64,000 nucleotides of DNA, taken from the NCBI RefSeq assembly GCF_000023225.1, contig NC_013173.1, positions 1,738,501 through 1,802,500 of the forward strand, given 5' to 3'. The DNA is from Desulfomicrobium baculatum DSM 4028. GTDB taxonomy: Bacteria; Desulfobacterota; Desulfovibrionia; Desulfovibrionales; Desulfomicrobiaceae. Shown here piece after piece: positions 33,794 through 40,910 of this stretch (position 1 is its first letter; every line of letters begins with the position of its first letter). A program made the translations under genes and the position numbers. The notes beneath the pieces are model-generated. The model had not been told where the DNA came from and did no database searches. It saw only the letters and a list, made by a program, of their open reading frames with translations.

Positions 33794-34816
33794 CTAGAGT
33801 TTGCCGAAGCCGCAGGCCGGGTAGTGGCAACTGGGGCAGCTTTCGCACAGGCCTCCATGGCCGAACGCAACAATATCCTTGCGTTCCAAGCGTTCCCCTG
33901 AGAGCAGACGGGGCACGATCAGATCGAAAATGCTGGCTTTGTAGTACATGACGCATCCGGGCAGGCCGACCACGGGCACGTCGCCCAGATAGGCGAGCAT
34001 GAACATGGCCCCCGGATAGGTGGGCGCTCCGTAAGAGATGACGCGCGCCCCGGTGGCGCGGATGGCGGCCGGGGTCTGGTCATCCGGGTCCACGCTCATG
34101 CCGCCGGTGACGGCGATGAAATCCGCGCCGCGATTCTTGAGGCCCAGGATGGCTTTGGCGGTCATCTCCACCTGATCGGAGACAAAGACCTGATCGAGGA
34201 CGGTGGAACCCAGGGATTCGAATTTTTTCTTAAGGACCGGACCAAAACCGTCCTTGATGCGGCCGGTGTAGACTTCGCTGCCCGTGGTCACCACGCCGAC
34301 CTTGGCAGGCCGAAGGGGAAGAACCTGGATAAGGGGCGCATGCTCGCGACACACGGCTTCGGCCTCCTGCAGCAGCGCTTCGGGCACGGCCAACGGAATG
34401 ACCCGCGTGCCGCCCAGCACCCGGCCCTGCTTTACGAACTGGCCGGTGTGGATGGTGCCGAAAGTGACGTCCGTGATGGAATTGAGGCGAAACAGACCGT
34501 TCACATCGATGGACAGCACCCCATCGTGGGCGGCGGTCAGCGTGGACTTGCCCTCACTGGGCGAGCTGATGGAGATGCCCTGCCCGGCGGCGGCCCTGGC
34601 CAGGCGCAGGGCGCATTCATCTTCATGTACATACCCGTCCCGAGGGTCGAAAACGTAGAGATTGGCCTTGCCGATATTGAGCAGGGTCTGAATGTCGTCC
34701 GGGGTGACGATATGCCCGCGCCGGAAGGCAGGCCCTTTGGCCTCCCCCGGAACAATGCGCGTGATGTCATGACAAAGAACGGTGCCTACGGCTTCTTCAA
34801 CAGGAATGGCTTTCAT
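33794..34816 (-). CDS. MoeA-like molybdopterin-binding protein with Cys-rich tail
   Basis: 340 aa from the second of two tandem ATG codons (34816, better spaced from GGA than 34819). Contains the MoCF-biosynthesis domain with VGVVTTGSEVYTG and VTGGMSVDPDD (molybdopterin-binding site) and VVGLPGCVMYY. The last residues carry C-x2-C-x2-C-x4-C before GFGKL, also found in the paralogue at 36237-37916. It may insert Mo or W into pterin or act as a cofactor-sensing or carrier protein. Begins 50 bp after mop's start region, transcribed toward mop, so it may lead the mop operon. Confidence 0.82.
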   Translation of the reverse strand: MKAIPVEEAVGTVLCHDITRIVPGEAKGPAFRRGHIVTPDDIQTLLNIGKANLYVFDPRDGYVHEDECALRLARAAAGQGISISSPSEGKSTLTAAHDGVLSIDVNGLFRLNSITDVTFGTIHTGQFVKQGRVLGGTRVIPLAVPEALLQEAEAVCREHAPLIQVLPLRPAKVGVVTTGSEVYTGRIKDGFGPVLKKKFESLGSTVLDQVFVSDQVEMTAKAILGLKNRGADFIAVTGGMSVDPDDQTPAAIRATGARVISYGAPTYPGAMFMLAYLGDVPVVGLPGCVMYYKASIFDLIVPRLLSGERLERKDIVAFGHGGLCESCPSCHYPACGFGKL

Positions 34817-34860
34817 CATTTGTCCAAAATGTATCATATTTGGCATTATCAAATTAAAAC

Positions 34861-34876
34861 ATGTCAATATTGACAT
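34861..34876. promoter_or_regulatory. Perfect 16-bp palindrome upstream of the MoeA-like gene
   Basis: ATGTCAATATTGACAT, perfectly self-complementary, 45-60 bp upstream of the start codon, in AT-rich DNA. A typical dimeric-regulator operator. A related TCAATATT core occurs upstream of fdhA near 44048. Confidence 0.5.
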
Positions 34877-34879
34877 ATC

Positions 34880-35005
34880 TTAAGACCCAAGTAACCAGCA
34901 CTCATGGGCGTCATCCGGCACGCGGAGAAATTCGGCGCAGGTCTTGGGGCCGAACAGGTCGTGCCGGGAAGTTTCACGAGCACCAGAATATGCCCGGAAA
35001 GGCAT
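34880..35005 (-). pseudogene. Possible 41-aa ORF or gene remnant
   Basis: A short frame reads protein-like sequence (SRHDLFGPKTCAEF ... HECWLLGS) ending immediately before the palindrome. It has no convincing ribosome site and I do not recognise it. It could be the surviving C-terminus of a lost gene or a leader peptide; low confidence either way. Confidence 0.25.
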
Positions 35006-35292
35006 AACAAAGCCATTAAGGCAAAAACAAGGCCAGTTCACTCCAATTCTTAATAATTAATCACAACAACCTGTATTAAATAGAAATAATTATTTCACAT
35101 ACAGTATTCGAGGACAGATTTCGGCTTCAGGGTCCACAACTGCGCACGAGAAATTGTGCCAAATGGAACCACTCATATCTAGCCAATCGTGACATAATGA
35201 CACACGTATCATGCACGCGACCAGGCCAAAACAGTCATACAAGTTCGCAGGTTGCGCGTCCGCATGCGCAGGGCTCGCGCAGCCCATGAATC

Positions 35293-35308
35293 ATGCCATT
35301 TTAGGCAT
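35293..35308. promoter_or_regulatory. Inverted repeat ATGCC-N6-GGCAT, copy 1
   Basis: Perfect five-base arms 69 bp before the NifX-like start codon. The same motif with a different spacer recurs at 38119-38134 ahead of the transposase-like gene. Candidate operator for a shared regulator. Confidence 0.45.
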
Positions 35309-35376
35309 ACTATATGCTTTAGCCATTCATCGCCACATCATATTTCAGCGACCGTCATCACATCCAAGGAGAACTC

Positions 35377-35778
35377 ATGAATATTGCCATCAGCGCTGCC
35401 GGACCGACCCTGGACAGCCCCGTTTTCGATGAATTCCGTCGCACGCCGTTTCTGCTCATCGTCAATGTGGACACCATGGAATGCACGAGCATCCCCCATG
35501 CGGCCCATGAAGGTTCAGATACGGCTCTGGCCGACACTGTGCTGGAACATCGCTGTGAAGCGTTGATCACCGGCAAAATTGGTGAGGAAGCGTTCAAGAT
35601 CCTGGCCGACGACCACGTGACGCGCTATGTCGGATCGGGACTTACGGCGGGCATGGCCCTGGAGGCCATGGAGGCGAGAAGCCTGAAGCTCATCCGCAAT
35701 CCTGACGGATCGGATGAGTGCAATGAAAATCATCATGAAGTGGAAGAGCTGCAGGTCTGCAGCGGGCACACCCACTAG
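35377..35778 (+). CDS. NifX/NifB-type dinitrogenase-cofactor-binding domain protein
   Basis: 133 aa, single DiNase FeMo-cofactor domain (ribonuclease-H-like fold): the N-terminal MNIAISAAGPTLDSPVFDEFRRTPFLLIVN and LITGKIGEEAFKILADDHV strands are characteristic. Small stand-alone members, including the Desulfovibrio orange protein, bind Mo-containing clusters. Here it sits within Mo/W genes with no nif genes, so a Mo-cluster carrier or storage role is plausible. A Cys near each end (ECTSI, ECNENHH, VCSGHTH) and terminal His residues could bind metal. AAGGAG ribosome site. Confidence 0.82.
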   Translation: MNIAISAAGPTLDSPVFDEFRRTPFLLIVNVDTMECTSIPHAAHEGSDTALADTVLEHRCEALITGKIGEEAFKILADDHVTRYVGSGLTAGMALEAMEARSLKLIRNPDGSDECNENHHEVEELQVCSGHTH

Positions 35779-35808
35779 CAGGCGGCGGAACCCATGCCAG
35801 ACCGATGG

Positions 35809-36228
35809 TTACGGCCTGGCCTCGCGCCGGGCCAATGGCGTCAGCGGCGTGGCCGCGCGGGGCCTCGTGTTCTTTTCGGCAAAGCTCTGCACCCCTTCGG
35901 CGAAAATGAGCCGGGCCTGGGTCACGGCCGCCTTCTCCACGGCAGTGTACCAGGCATTGAACTTGTCCCGATACCACCGGCCGGCAGGGGTCAGGCGATA
36001 CCCTCCGCGCTTGGCGCCCACGGTCTCGACCAGCAGCTCGCCCACGGCGTCCTCGGTCGCCCGCAGCTTGCCCCAGGCCGCTCGATACGACATGCCCAGC
36101 GACTCGGCCGCCTTGCGCAGGGACCCGTGCTCTTCGATCCTGTCCAGGAGCATGAGCCGCCCCATGCCGAAATAGACGCTCTCTCCGGATTCCAGCCACA
36201 GATGCATGCGAACGGTAGGTGTCTTCAT
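35809..36228 (-). CDS. ModE-type winged-helix regulator lacking a molybdate-binding domain
   Basis: 139 aa from the ATG at 36228 (GAGG site). The N-terminal LysR-like winged helix of ModE is evident: RLMLLDRIEEHGSLRKAAESLGMSYRAAWGKL, then GGYRLTPAGRWYRDKF. There is no TOBE/Mop domain, so metal sensing would need another protein or effector. It begins 8 bp after the FmdE-MoeA fusion gene ends, so both are co-transcribed. A likely regulator of Mo/W genes in this island. Confidence 0.8.
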   Translation of the reverse strand: MKTPTVRMHLWLESGESVYFGMGRLMLLDRIEEHGSLRKAAESLGMSYRAAWGKLRATEDAVGELLVETVGAKRGGYRLTPAGRWYRDKFNAWYTAVEKAAVTQARLIFAEGVQSFAEKNTRPRAATPLTPLARREARP

Positions 36229-36236
36229 GTCGCGCC

Positions 36237-37916
36237 TCACTTTCCGAACGGACATTTGGGATAGGTGCAGCGTTTGCACTGCATGCACATGCCGCCGTGG
36301 CCAAGCCGGGCCAGCTCACGCCGCGAGGGCGAGGCTCCGGCCAGGACGCGGGGCAGCAGGATGTCAAGGCTCGTAGTCTTGAAATAGAGGGCGCAGGCCG
36401 GAACGCCGATGACATCGACCTCGCCGATGGACGCCAGGAGCGTCATGGCTCCGGGCAGGATGGGCGTGCCGTAGCGCATGTTCTCCAACCCCGCGTCCGC
36501 CAGACCCAGCCGGGTCACGTCGCCGGGGTCCACGGACAGCCCGGCCGTGGTCACGATCAGCTCCGCGCCCTGCCCGAGCATGGCCTGCACGGAACGGGAA
36601 ATGCGCGCCCGGTCATCGGGCACGATGTCCGTCGCCACCACCGGGCAGCCGTAGGCTTCGACCTTGGCGCCGATGATGGGGATGAAGCGGTCCTCGACCA
36701 GGCCCTGAAAGACTTCCGTGCCCGTGACCAGGATGCCGACCTTGCGCTTGCGCAAGGGACGGACCTCCAAAAGCGGGCCGCCTTCCAGAATTCTGCCCGC
36801 CTCTTCCAGGACATCGCGGCCCAGATAAAGAGGAATGGCCCGCGTGGCGGCGATCTGCTGCCCGCGCGAGACCACGCTGAAGGCATGACGGCTGGCGCAC
36901 ATGATTCCGGGAATGGAGTTGAATGACTCCAGGGCGTTCTCGTCGATCATGAGCATGCCGTCACGGGTGGCGGTCATGGTGATCTTTCCCTCGCGGGGAT
37001 CACCGGAGCTGTCCACGCCATCCCCGGCCAGGGCCGAGGCCAGCACGCGCGCCGCGTCATCCTCGTGCACCCAGGCCTCGTCCTGCTCGTCCTCCTGCAC
37101 ATAGACCTCGAAGCGGCCCATGCGTTGCAGACGGCAGACATCGCCCACGTCGAGCACCTGGCCTCGGGCGAAGGCGGCGTCCTTGCTGACACTCGGTTCG
37201 ATGCAGGTCATGTCGTGCAGGGCGTTTTTGCCCACAGCTTCGGCCGTGGGCACTACCCGCAGCTTCGGGCCGTCAAAGCCGAGCTCGCGGCTGTCGTGCC
37301 CGCCAATCCAGCCGACATAGGGCGATTCGCCCTTGCACGACCGGCAGACCGAGCCGTCCCGGGCCGGATAGGCCTGGCTGCAGGACGGGCAGGCGGCGAT
37401 GGCGCCCTTGCCCCGGCCGCCCATGAATTCGGGCCGCAGCTTGATCTCCTTCACGGAGCAGATGGACGCCCCCGCCAGGCGAATCTCCTGGCGCAGCCGG
37501 TCACTGTCCTGTTCCTTCTTGGGCTTGAGCTTGAAAAGCCACTCCCGGATGACCGGATACGGTTCCAGCTTGTCGCTCTCCACGGCCACCCGCACACCCT
37601 TGCCGGTGGATTTGTCAAAGAGGGACACGGCGTAGAGGCCCAGATTGAAAATCCGCATCCAGCCGTTGCCCACGGTGCAGGGGGTGAGCATCTGCACGGC
37701 GTCGGGCAGGCACCAGGCGGTTTCGGAAATGGCGTCGAACAGGACGCCCTCGGCGATGTGACTTCGCGCCTCGTGGACCATGAACCCGCCCAGGATCAGT
37801 CCCGGGGCCGCGTACCCGTGAAAACGGGCCGCCGCGTCGATGAATTCGTCGACCGTATACGGACCGATGACGGGGCTGGCATAACTCAAGGCGGAAGATC
37901 CTTCAGGCATATTCAT
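36237..37916 (-). CDS. FmdE-domain / MoeA-like molybdopterin-binding fusion protein
   Basis: 559 aa. N-terminal FmdE-like domain (residues 20-165; FHGYAAPGLILGGFM with AWCLPDAVQMLTPCTVGNGW), a zinc-ribbon segment CPSC...CRSCKG at about 190, then a MoCF-biosynthesis domain with VGILVTGTEVFQG and VTTAGLSVDPGDV. It ends in C-x2-C-x2-C-x4-C-PFGK, the same tail as the MoeA-like protein at 33794. FmdE proteins accompany formylmethanofuran and formate dehydrogenases. Probably a cofactor-handling or insertion factor for the formate dehydrogenase nearby. GGAG ribosome site. Confidence 0.83.
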   Translation of the reverse strand: MNMPEGSSALSYASPVIGPYTVDEFIDAAARFHGYAAPGLILGGFMVHEARSHIAEGVLFDAISETAWCLPDAVQMLTPCTVGNGWMRIFNLGLYAVSLFDKSTGKGVRVAVESDKLEPYPVIREWLFKLKPKKEQDSDRLRQEIRLAGASICSVKEIKLRPEFMGGRGKGAIAACPSCSQAYPARDGSVCRSCKGESPYVGWIGGHDSRELGFDGPKLRVVPTAEAVGKNALHDMTCIEPSVSKDAAFARGQVLDVGDVCRLQRMGRFEVYVQEDEQDEAWVHEDDAARVLASALAGDGVDSSGDPREGKITMTATRDGMLMIDENALESFNSIPGIMCASRHAFSVVSRGQQIAATRAIPLYLGRDVLEEAGRILEGGPLLEVRPLRKRKVGILVTGTEVFQGLVEDRFIPIIGAKVEAYGCPVVATDIVPDDRARISRSVQAMLGQGAELIVTTAGLSVDPGDVTRLGLADAGLENMRYGTPILPGAMTLLASIGEVDVIGVPACALYFKTTSLDILLPRVLAGASPSRRELARLGHGGMCMQCKRCTYPKCPFGK

Positions 37917-38118
37917 GGGCGCTCCAAATGTGAAATTTCAGGGAATGTCGGATGCGAACCTATCACGCGACTCCCCATCATCAACACACGCGCCCTCCAC
38001 AACCCAACGCTTTGGCCCCGCAAATTCAGCGCAAACAATATTAAAAAACAAATGGTTATAAAGAAAAGACACCCAGATGTCTCTTTTTGACCCATTCTTT
38101 TGAGACAGGCTTATTATT

Positions 38119-38134
38119 ATGCCTTGTTTGGCAT
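38119..38134. promoter_or_regulatory. Inverted repeat ATGCC-N6-GGCAT, copy 2
   Basis: Perfect arms with spacer TTGTTT, in the 292-bp divergent region between the FmdE-MoeA fusion and the transposase-like gene. Matches copy 1 at 35293. Confidence 0.45.
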
Positions 38135-38208
38135 CATTGTTTATGACAGAAACGCGTACGAGCGGATTGCCAAACATGTACACAATTACGATCCGGCACT
38201 GGGAAGCA

Positions 38209-39057
38209 ATGACGAAAATTAATATAATAAGCTTCAATACTTTGACTTTTTCAGAAAAATCGGCACGCAGGTTCTTTTTGGATTTTTGCTGGAAAAACCA
38301 TCAGCGGTATTGTCCGGCCTGTAAAAATCGAAAACTCTACCATCTCGCCGATGGCAGGCGCAGATGCGGTCGCTGCGGGTACACCTTTCACGACTTCAGC
38401 CGCCGCTATCTAAGCCGTTGCGCCTTCACCTCGCGGCAATGGCTCTGGTTCCTGAAGCTCTTTGCGCTGGACATCGCGCCGGCAAGCATCGCGGCGGAAA
38501 TGGAGGTCAGTTACGCCACCATTCTCAAGGCGGCGGATACCGTGCGGCGGGCCATCGTGGCCCAGGCCCTGGACGCCGGGCGGCTCTATGACGCGGGCAT
38601 CTGGCCCGGACCGGGCAACCCCCTGCCCACCCAGGAGATCGTCAACGCCCCGGTCTTCGGCATCATCGAACTCGGCGGCGTGGCCATCTGCGATCTGCTG
38701 CCGGACCTGCGCGCCGAGAACCTGCTGCACTTCAAGCTGAACTTCTGCCTCAAGACGGCAAGCGTCGGCCAGGTGGTCTACACCGCGCCCTACAAACAAT
38801 ACCTGGCACTTGTCTCGTGCGGCTCCGGACTGTGGCCCGCCCGCTACATCAAGCACGCGGACAAGCGCCTGCCCGTGGAGGCGTCCCCCTTCTGGAGCTT
38901 CGCCAAACAGCGCCTGCGCCAGATGCGCGGCGTACCGGCCTCGCATTTTCCGCTCTATCTGAAGGAATGCGAGCTGCGCTACAATTCACGAAATGAGGAT
39001 CTGATTCCCGTCCTGGCGCAAGCGCTCTGCGCCTTCGTACCCCGGCCTGACGCATAA
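38209..39057 (+). CDS. Domesticated IS1595-like transposase-fold protein
   Basis: 282 aa from the ATG at 38209, preceded by GGAAG; longer starts lack a ribosome site. Zinc-ribbon CPAC...CGRCGYTF near the N-terminus and a helical DNA-binding part resemble IS1595/ISXO2 transposases, as does the terminal ELRYNSRNEDL. The places where the catalytic Asp residues belong read IIELGGVAIC and VVYTAPYKQY, without the usual D-E and T-D pairs. No terminal inverted repeats flank it. Sited beside fdhE, it may be a co-opted DNA-binding regulator. Confidence 0.65.
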   Translation: MTKINIISFNTLTFSEKSARRFFLDFCWKNHQRYCPACKNRKLYHLADGRRRCGRCGYTFHDFSRRYLSRCAFTSRQWLWFLKLFALDIAPASIAAEMEVSYATILKAADTVRRAIVAQALDAGRLYDAGIWPGPGNPLPTQEIVNAPVFGIIELGGVAICDLLPDLRAENLLHFKLNFCLKTASVGQVVYTAPYKQYLALVSCGSGLWPARYIKHADKRLPVEASPFWSFAKQRLRQMRGVPASHFPLYLKECELRYNSRNEDLIPVLAQALCAFVPRPDA

Positions 39058-39129
39058 AAAACGGCCGCCAACGAACCCGCCCGGTCCGCTGGCGACCCTT
39101 CACCTTGGAGGAGGGTGAAAATCAGGAAA

Positions 39130-40065
39130 TCATGAGGCCTTGGCCTGTTTCTGCGCGATTCCCATGGCGGTCCATGGGGCCGGGGACAGCGGAAAGTATC
39201 CCCTGCTCTGGGCCACGGCATCCAGATGCACCAGCCCCAAAGCGGCCAGATCAAAATCAACGTTCTCGGAACTCTCCACCAGGTCCAGACAGGGCAGGTA
39301 CTGGTGGCAATCCTCGCAGGCATAGATGTGCTCACGCGGGGAATCCGGAAGGGAAAAGCGCGTGATGCGTTCGTGCTCCTGGTTGCCGCAGCCTGGACAG
39401 ATCATGCGTACAAAGCGCCAGCGATGCGCGCAAACCGGACAATGATGCCAGAGCTCCCCACTTTTGGAGATCAGAAATTCGGAAGGATCGGGATGGTTTT
39501 CGAGCACGGCAAGGTCCGGATCGGAACCGCAGACCGGGCAGTGAGGATTGCGCCACAGCTTCGCGGGCGCGAGGGCCAAAAGGGCCGGCCTGTTGGCCGC
39601 GATGCACGGTCCATACGCCGCGCGCAGGGCCATGAGCAGGAAATCGGGGCTGACCGCGGCCTGTCCCGCAGCCAAATCAAGGGCCTCACCCTCGCCATGG
39701 ACCACGACCTTCAGACACAGGCTGGTCCAGGCCGGATCCGCGTCCAGTTTCCGTCCAAGATCCGTCAGGCTTTCGGCCAAAGCCGGAAAAATAACGCCCG
39801 TCACGGGCCACACGCGGAGTGCCGCCGCCTTCAAGGCCGCAGCGAACACTTCGCTGTCCACGAAGCTGACCAGCGCCTCTCCGCCCAGAAACCGACCCTC
39901 GTCAACAGTCACCCCATGTATGTTTGCAAGCGGAAGCTCCGTCCGCAGCTCGGCCTGACGGCAGAGCAGCAAGCCAAAACGGTTGATGATCTCCTGAAAG
40001 GGCTCGTGGCGTTTGGCCAGGAGGTTAAGTGCGCTCTCCTTGGTCTGAATTCCAGTGCTCGGCAT
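39130..40065 (-). CDS. fdhE: Formate dehydrogenase accessory protein FdhE
   Basis: 311 aa, cytoplasmic. C-terminal rubredoxin-like region with four CxxC motifs (CPVCGS, CPVCAH, CPGCGN, CEDC), typical of FdhE, which binds the catalytic subunit and is needed for active enzyme before Tat export. Third gene of the fdhA-fdhB-fdhE operon, downstream of a hairpin that may lower its expression relative to the structural genes. AGGAG ribosome site. Confidence 0.93.
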   Translation of the reverse strand: MPSTGIQTKESALNLLAKRHEPFQEIINRFGLLLCRQAELRTELPLANIHGVTVDEGRFLGGEALVSFVDSEVFAAALKAAALRVWPVTGVIFPALAESLTDLGRKLDADPAWTSLCLKVVVHGEGEALDLAAGQAAVSPDFLLMALRAAYGPCIAANRPALLALAPAKLWRNPHCPVCGSDPDLAVLENHPDPSEFLISKSGELWHHCPVCAHRWRFVRMICPGCGNQEHERITRFSLPDSPREHIYACEDCHQYLPCLDLVESSENVDFDLAALGLVHLDAVAQSRGYFPLSPAPWTAMGIAQKQAKAS

Positions 40066-40083
40066 GTTCTCTCCTTGAGAAAG

Positions 40084-40109
40084 CGGCCCGCCGGGATTCC
40101 GGCGGGCCG
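40084..40109 (-). terminator. Strong hairpin between fdhB and fdhE
   Basis: Perfect 11-bp stem CGGCCCGCCGG/CCGGCGGGCCG with a four-base loop. Only CTTTCTC follows on the minus strand, so it is better seen as a partial terminator or 3'-end stabiliser that sets the fdhAB to fdhE ratio. Confidence 0.6.
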
Positions 40110-40124
40110 AAGTTAATGAATGCG

Positions 40125-40895
40125 TCAGCCCAGAATGTTCTTGAAGGGCTTCGTCAGGCTCGCCAGGAAATCGGCCCTGTTCAGGGGCTTGATCTCGCGG
40201 GCGGCATACTGATGGTACATTTCCCTGGGCATCTCCAAAAAGTAGATGACGCCCAGATCTTCCTGATCGAGAATCGTGCAGCTCTTGTGCACATCGCAGG
40301 CGATCTTGGTCTCAAGCTCGGACTTCGGCCTCTCAAGATCCGCCTGGGCCTGGGTCAGGCGCAGCTTGGCCTTGATGAGCATGTCCTCGCGTTCGCCGAA
40401 GCTCATGGCGCCTGTGCAGCAGGTTTTCACGCACATGGGCACAAGGCCCGCCTGGACGCGATCGATGCACATGTCGCACTTGGCCAGCTCGCCCGAAACC
40501 TCGTTGCGGCGCGGGATGTTGTAGGGACAGGAGTCGATGATCTCGTCGCACTGTTCCTTGGTCAGATCCTTGGTCTTTTCCGTGCAGACGACGATGCCGG
40601 TGGCCTCGTCCAGCACAATGGCGCCTTCCACATACATGTCCGCCGTGGCCTTGCAGGCGGGCTGCAGGCAATGGCGGCACTGATCGGGAAAGAAGAGCCA
40701 ATGAACGTGCCCGTCGATCTTGTGTTCCGAGAAACGGACCAGTTTGAAGTTGTTGGGGGTCAGATCCGGCGGATTCTGATGGGTGCCGGTCTGTTTTGTG
40801 GGCACGGCCACATGGTCATGCCACTGCTTGCACGCCACCTGACAGCCACGGCAAGCCGTGCAGCGGGTGGTATCGATGAAGATGCTCTTCGCCAT
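40125..40895 (-). CDS. fdhB: Formate dehydrogenase iron-sulfur (beta) subunit
   Basis: 256 aa. Four [4Fe-4S] cysteine groups: CTACRGCQVACKQW, CRHCLQPAC, CPYNIP with the preceding Cys run, and CDMCIDRVQAGLVPMCVKTC. It passes electrons from the selenocysteine/Mo-W site of FdhA to periplasmic cytochrome c3. It has no signal peptide, so it is exported with FdhA through Tat. No membrane subunit gene follows, consistent with a soluble periplasmic FdhAB. GGAGG ribosome site. Confidence 0.94.
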   Translation of the reverse strand: MAKSIFIDTTRCTACRGCQVACKQWHDHVAVPTKQTGTHQNPPDLTPNNFKLVRFSEHKIDGHVHWLFFPDQCRHCLQPACKATADMYVEGAIVLDEATGIVVCTEKTKDLTKEQCDEIIDSCPYNIPRRNEVSGELAKCDMCIDRVQAGLVPMCVKTCCTGAMSFGEREDMLIKAKLRLTQAQADLERPKSELETKIACDVHKSCTILDQEDLGVIYFLEMPREMYHQYAAREIKPLNRADFLASLTKPFKNILG

Positions 40896-40910
40896 GATGT
40901 TCCTCCCTGC

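Larger units (their letters stand above)
34817..35376. other. AT-rich divergent control region
   Basis: 560 bp between the MoeA-like and NifX-like genes, clearly richer in A and T than its surroundings. It holds the perfect palindrome at 34861, the short remnant frame, a near-palindrome GTGACATAATGACAC at about 35191-35205 and the ATGCC-N6-GGCAT repeat at 35293. It probably carries promoters for both directions. Confidence 0.5.
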
